Positions 4,397 through 5,375 of a stretch of 5,375 nt of DNA are shown here, piece after piece. The number at the start of each line of letters is the position of its first letter. Positions within the stretch are counted from its first letter, which is position 1. The position numbers were made by a program, and so were the translations under genes. The notes under the pieces were generated by a model. The model did not search any database and was not told the DNA's origin. It saw nothing but the letters and a program-made list of their open reading frames with translations. This DNA is from Clostridiales bacterium (GTDB lineage Bacteria > Bacillota > Clostridia > Christensenellales > Christensenellaceae). The stretch spans positions 1,976-7,350 of the forward strand of contig JAHZHM010000228.1 of the NCBI GenBank assembly GCA_019420265.1, in the 5' to 3' direction.

Positions 4397-5375
4397 CTAA
4401 GAAGAGCCATTTTCAGCATGGTAATGCCGGATGAGCCGATAGAAAGCATCCAGCGAGCGCTCCACCTTTTCCGTTGGGACACAGTAGGAAAGGCGGAAAT
4501 GCCCCTTGCAGCCAAAGGTATCGCCCGGGACGAGGAAGAGGTTTTCCTCTTGCGCTTTGGCGCAAAACGCATTGGCGTCAGCCTCTGGGCTGCGCGGAAA
4601 GAGATAGAACGTGCCCCCCGGCTCGACGCACTCATACCCCATCCCAGTGAGGGCGGGATAGAGCAGATTCTTATTGCGCTCGTAAACCGAGAGATCTGCC
4701 GTTTGCCCGATGGTTTTGGCGGCTGCCAGCTGGATGAGCACAGAGGTGCTGTCGTGCCCAATAAAGCGGGAAATCTGCGAAAACATGGGCAGCAGATGCT
4801 CGTGGTTTGCGCAGTTTTCTGCCACGGCGATGTAGCCCAGGCGTTGCCCCGGAATAGAGAGGGACTTGCTAAAGGAATAGCAGATCAGCGTGTTTTCGTA
4901 ATATTTCGGAACACAGGGAACCGTAAATCCGGAAAAGACAATCTCGCGGTAGGGCTCATCCGAAAGCAGATAGATCGGGTGGCCAAACTCGGCTTGCTTT
5001 GCCTCCAAAATCTCTGCCAGGCGGCGCAGCGTCTGCTCTGTATAGACGACGCCCGTCGGGTTGTTGGGAGAATCGATGATGACGGCTGCCGTTTTTTCGC
5101 AGATTAGCTCCTCAAAAGCCTGAAAGTTGATCTGGAATGTATCGATATTGGCCGGGACAACCTTCAAGATGCCGCCTGCGCCATCGACATACGGAGCATA
5201 CTCCGGGAAGAACGGTGCAAAGGTGATGACCTCCTCGCCGGGGCTCACGACGGCGCGCAAGGCATGTGCCATTGCCCCGGCGGCACCGCTGGCGATGAAA
5301 ATATCTTCCGGGCGATACTGCATGCCAAAACGGGTGCCAAGGTCGGCCACGATCGCCTCGCGCAGGGCGGGTGCA
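4397..5375 (-). CDS. Class I/II PLP-dependent aminotransferase, N-terminus outside window
   Basis: This fold-type I aminotransferase moves an amino group between an amino acid and a 2-oxo acid. The frame stays open to the window edge (A-P-A-L-R-E-A-I precede the GTG at 5350, matching the family's usual 'LReAia' segment), so that GTG is an internal valine; roughly 65-80 N-terminal residues are probably missing. Counted from 5350: NNPTG at 96-100; DEPY at 131-134 with Asp131 for the PLP nitrogen and Tyr134 for its O3'; SFSK at 159-162 with the Schiff-base Lys162; PGQRLGY at 167-173 with the phosphate-binding Arg170; and HFRLSYC with Arg286, which binds the substrate carboxylate. All key residues visible are intact. 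The protein ends at a TAG (4399-4397) followed by a terminator. Aspartate/aromatic-type specificity is plausible but cannot be assigned; the upstream operon context is not visible. Confidence 0.93.
   Translation of the reverse strand, partial: APALREAIVADLGTRFGMQYRPEDIFIASGAAGAMAHALRAVVSPGEEVITFAPFFPEYAPYVDGAGGILKVVPANIDTFQINFQAFEELICEKTAAVIIDSPNNPTGVVYTEQTLRRLAEILEAKQAEFGHPIYLLSDEPYREIVFSGFTVPCVPKYYENTLICYSFSKSLSIPGQRLGYIAVAENCANHEHLLPMFSQISRFIGHDSTSVLIQLAAAKTIGQTADLSVYERNKNLLYPALTGMGYECVEPGGTFYLFPRSPEADANAFCAKAQEENLFLVPGDTFGCKGHFRLSYCVPTEKVERSLDAFYRLIRHYHAENGSS

Noticed and set aside
4418..5107. Open frame of 229 codons on the + strand across the aminotransferase
   Set aside because: It has no motif or convincing ribosome binding site; the opposite strand encodes intact aminotransferase signatures.

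Overview
The window looks like chromosomal DNA of a Gram-positive, probably anaerobic clostridial bacterium with a fairly high GC content. This rests on strong AGGAGG-type ribosome binding sites, a FemAB-type peptidoglycan bridge enzyme, a two-cluster ferredoxin-like DUF362 protein, compact spacing and U-tailed hairpin terminators. I cannot name the genus from this sequence alone. I see no tRNA, rRNA, CRISPR array, integrase, transposase or phage gene.

Layout. (1) Positions 2-451 (+) hold the C-terminal part of an SGNH/GDSL esterase cut by the window edge, closed by a hairpin terminator at 462-492. (2) Positions 493-616 are a regulatory intergenic region with three copies of the odd palindrome TTGC-S-GCAA, two CATGAAAA repeats, a weak promoter and an 11-bp inverted repeat that runs into the ribosome binding site of the next gene. 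(3) Positions 617-2799 (+) are a translationally coupled two-gene operon (stop and start share bases as TAATG): a divergent alanine racemase-like PLP protein followed by a FemAB-family aminoacyltransferase. The second gene carries a run of nine Gs near its 3' end. (4) Positions 2800-3048 contain no gene but can fold into a long rod-like RNA with a three-way junction, the best candidate here for something undescribed. (5) Positions 3009-3038 are a convergent terminator. (6) Positions 3049-4173 (-) encode a DUF362/COG2768-type protein with two [4Fe-4S] motifs and a well-formed promoter. (7) Positions 4174-4396 hold that promoter, several palindromes and the terminator of the next gene. (8) Positions 4397-5375 (-) encode a class I/II PLP aminotransferase whose N-terminus lies beyond the window.

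How the genes may work together. The racemase-like and FemAB proteins are almost certainly co-expressed and plausibly serve cell-wall cross-bridge chemistry. The racemase-like protein keeps its PLP lysine but has lost several C-terminal active-site residues of classical alanine racemases, so its real substrate or role is open. The DUF362 and aminotransferase genes lie on the opposite strand, each with its own terminator, and have no evident functional link to the wall operon.
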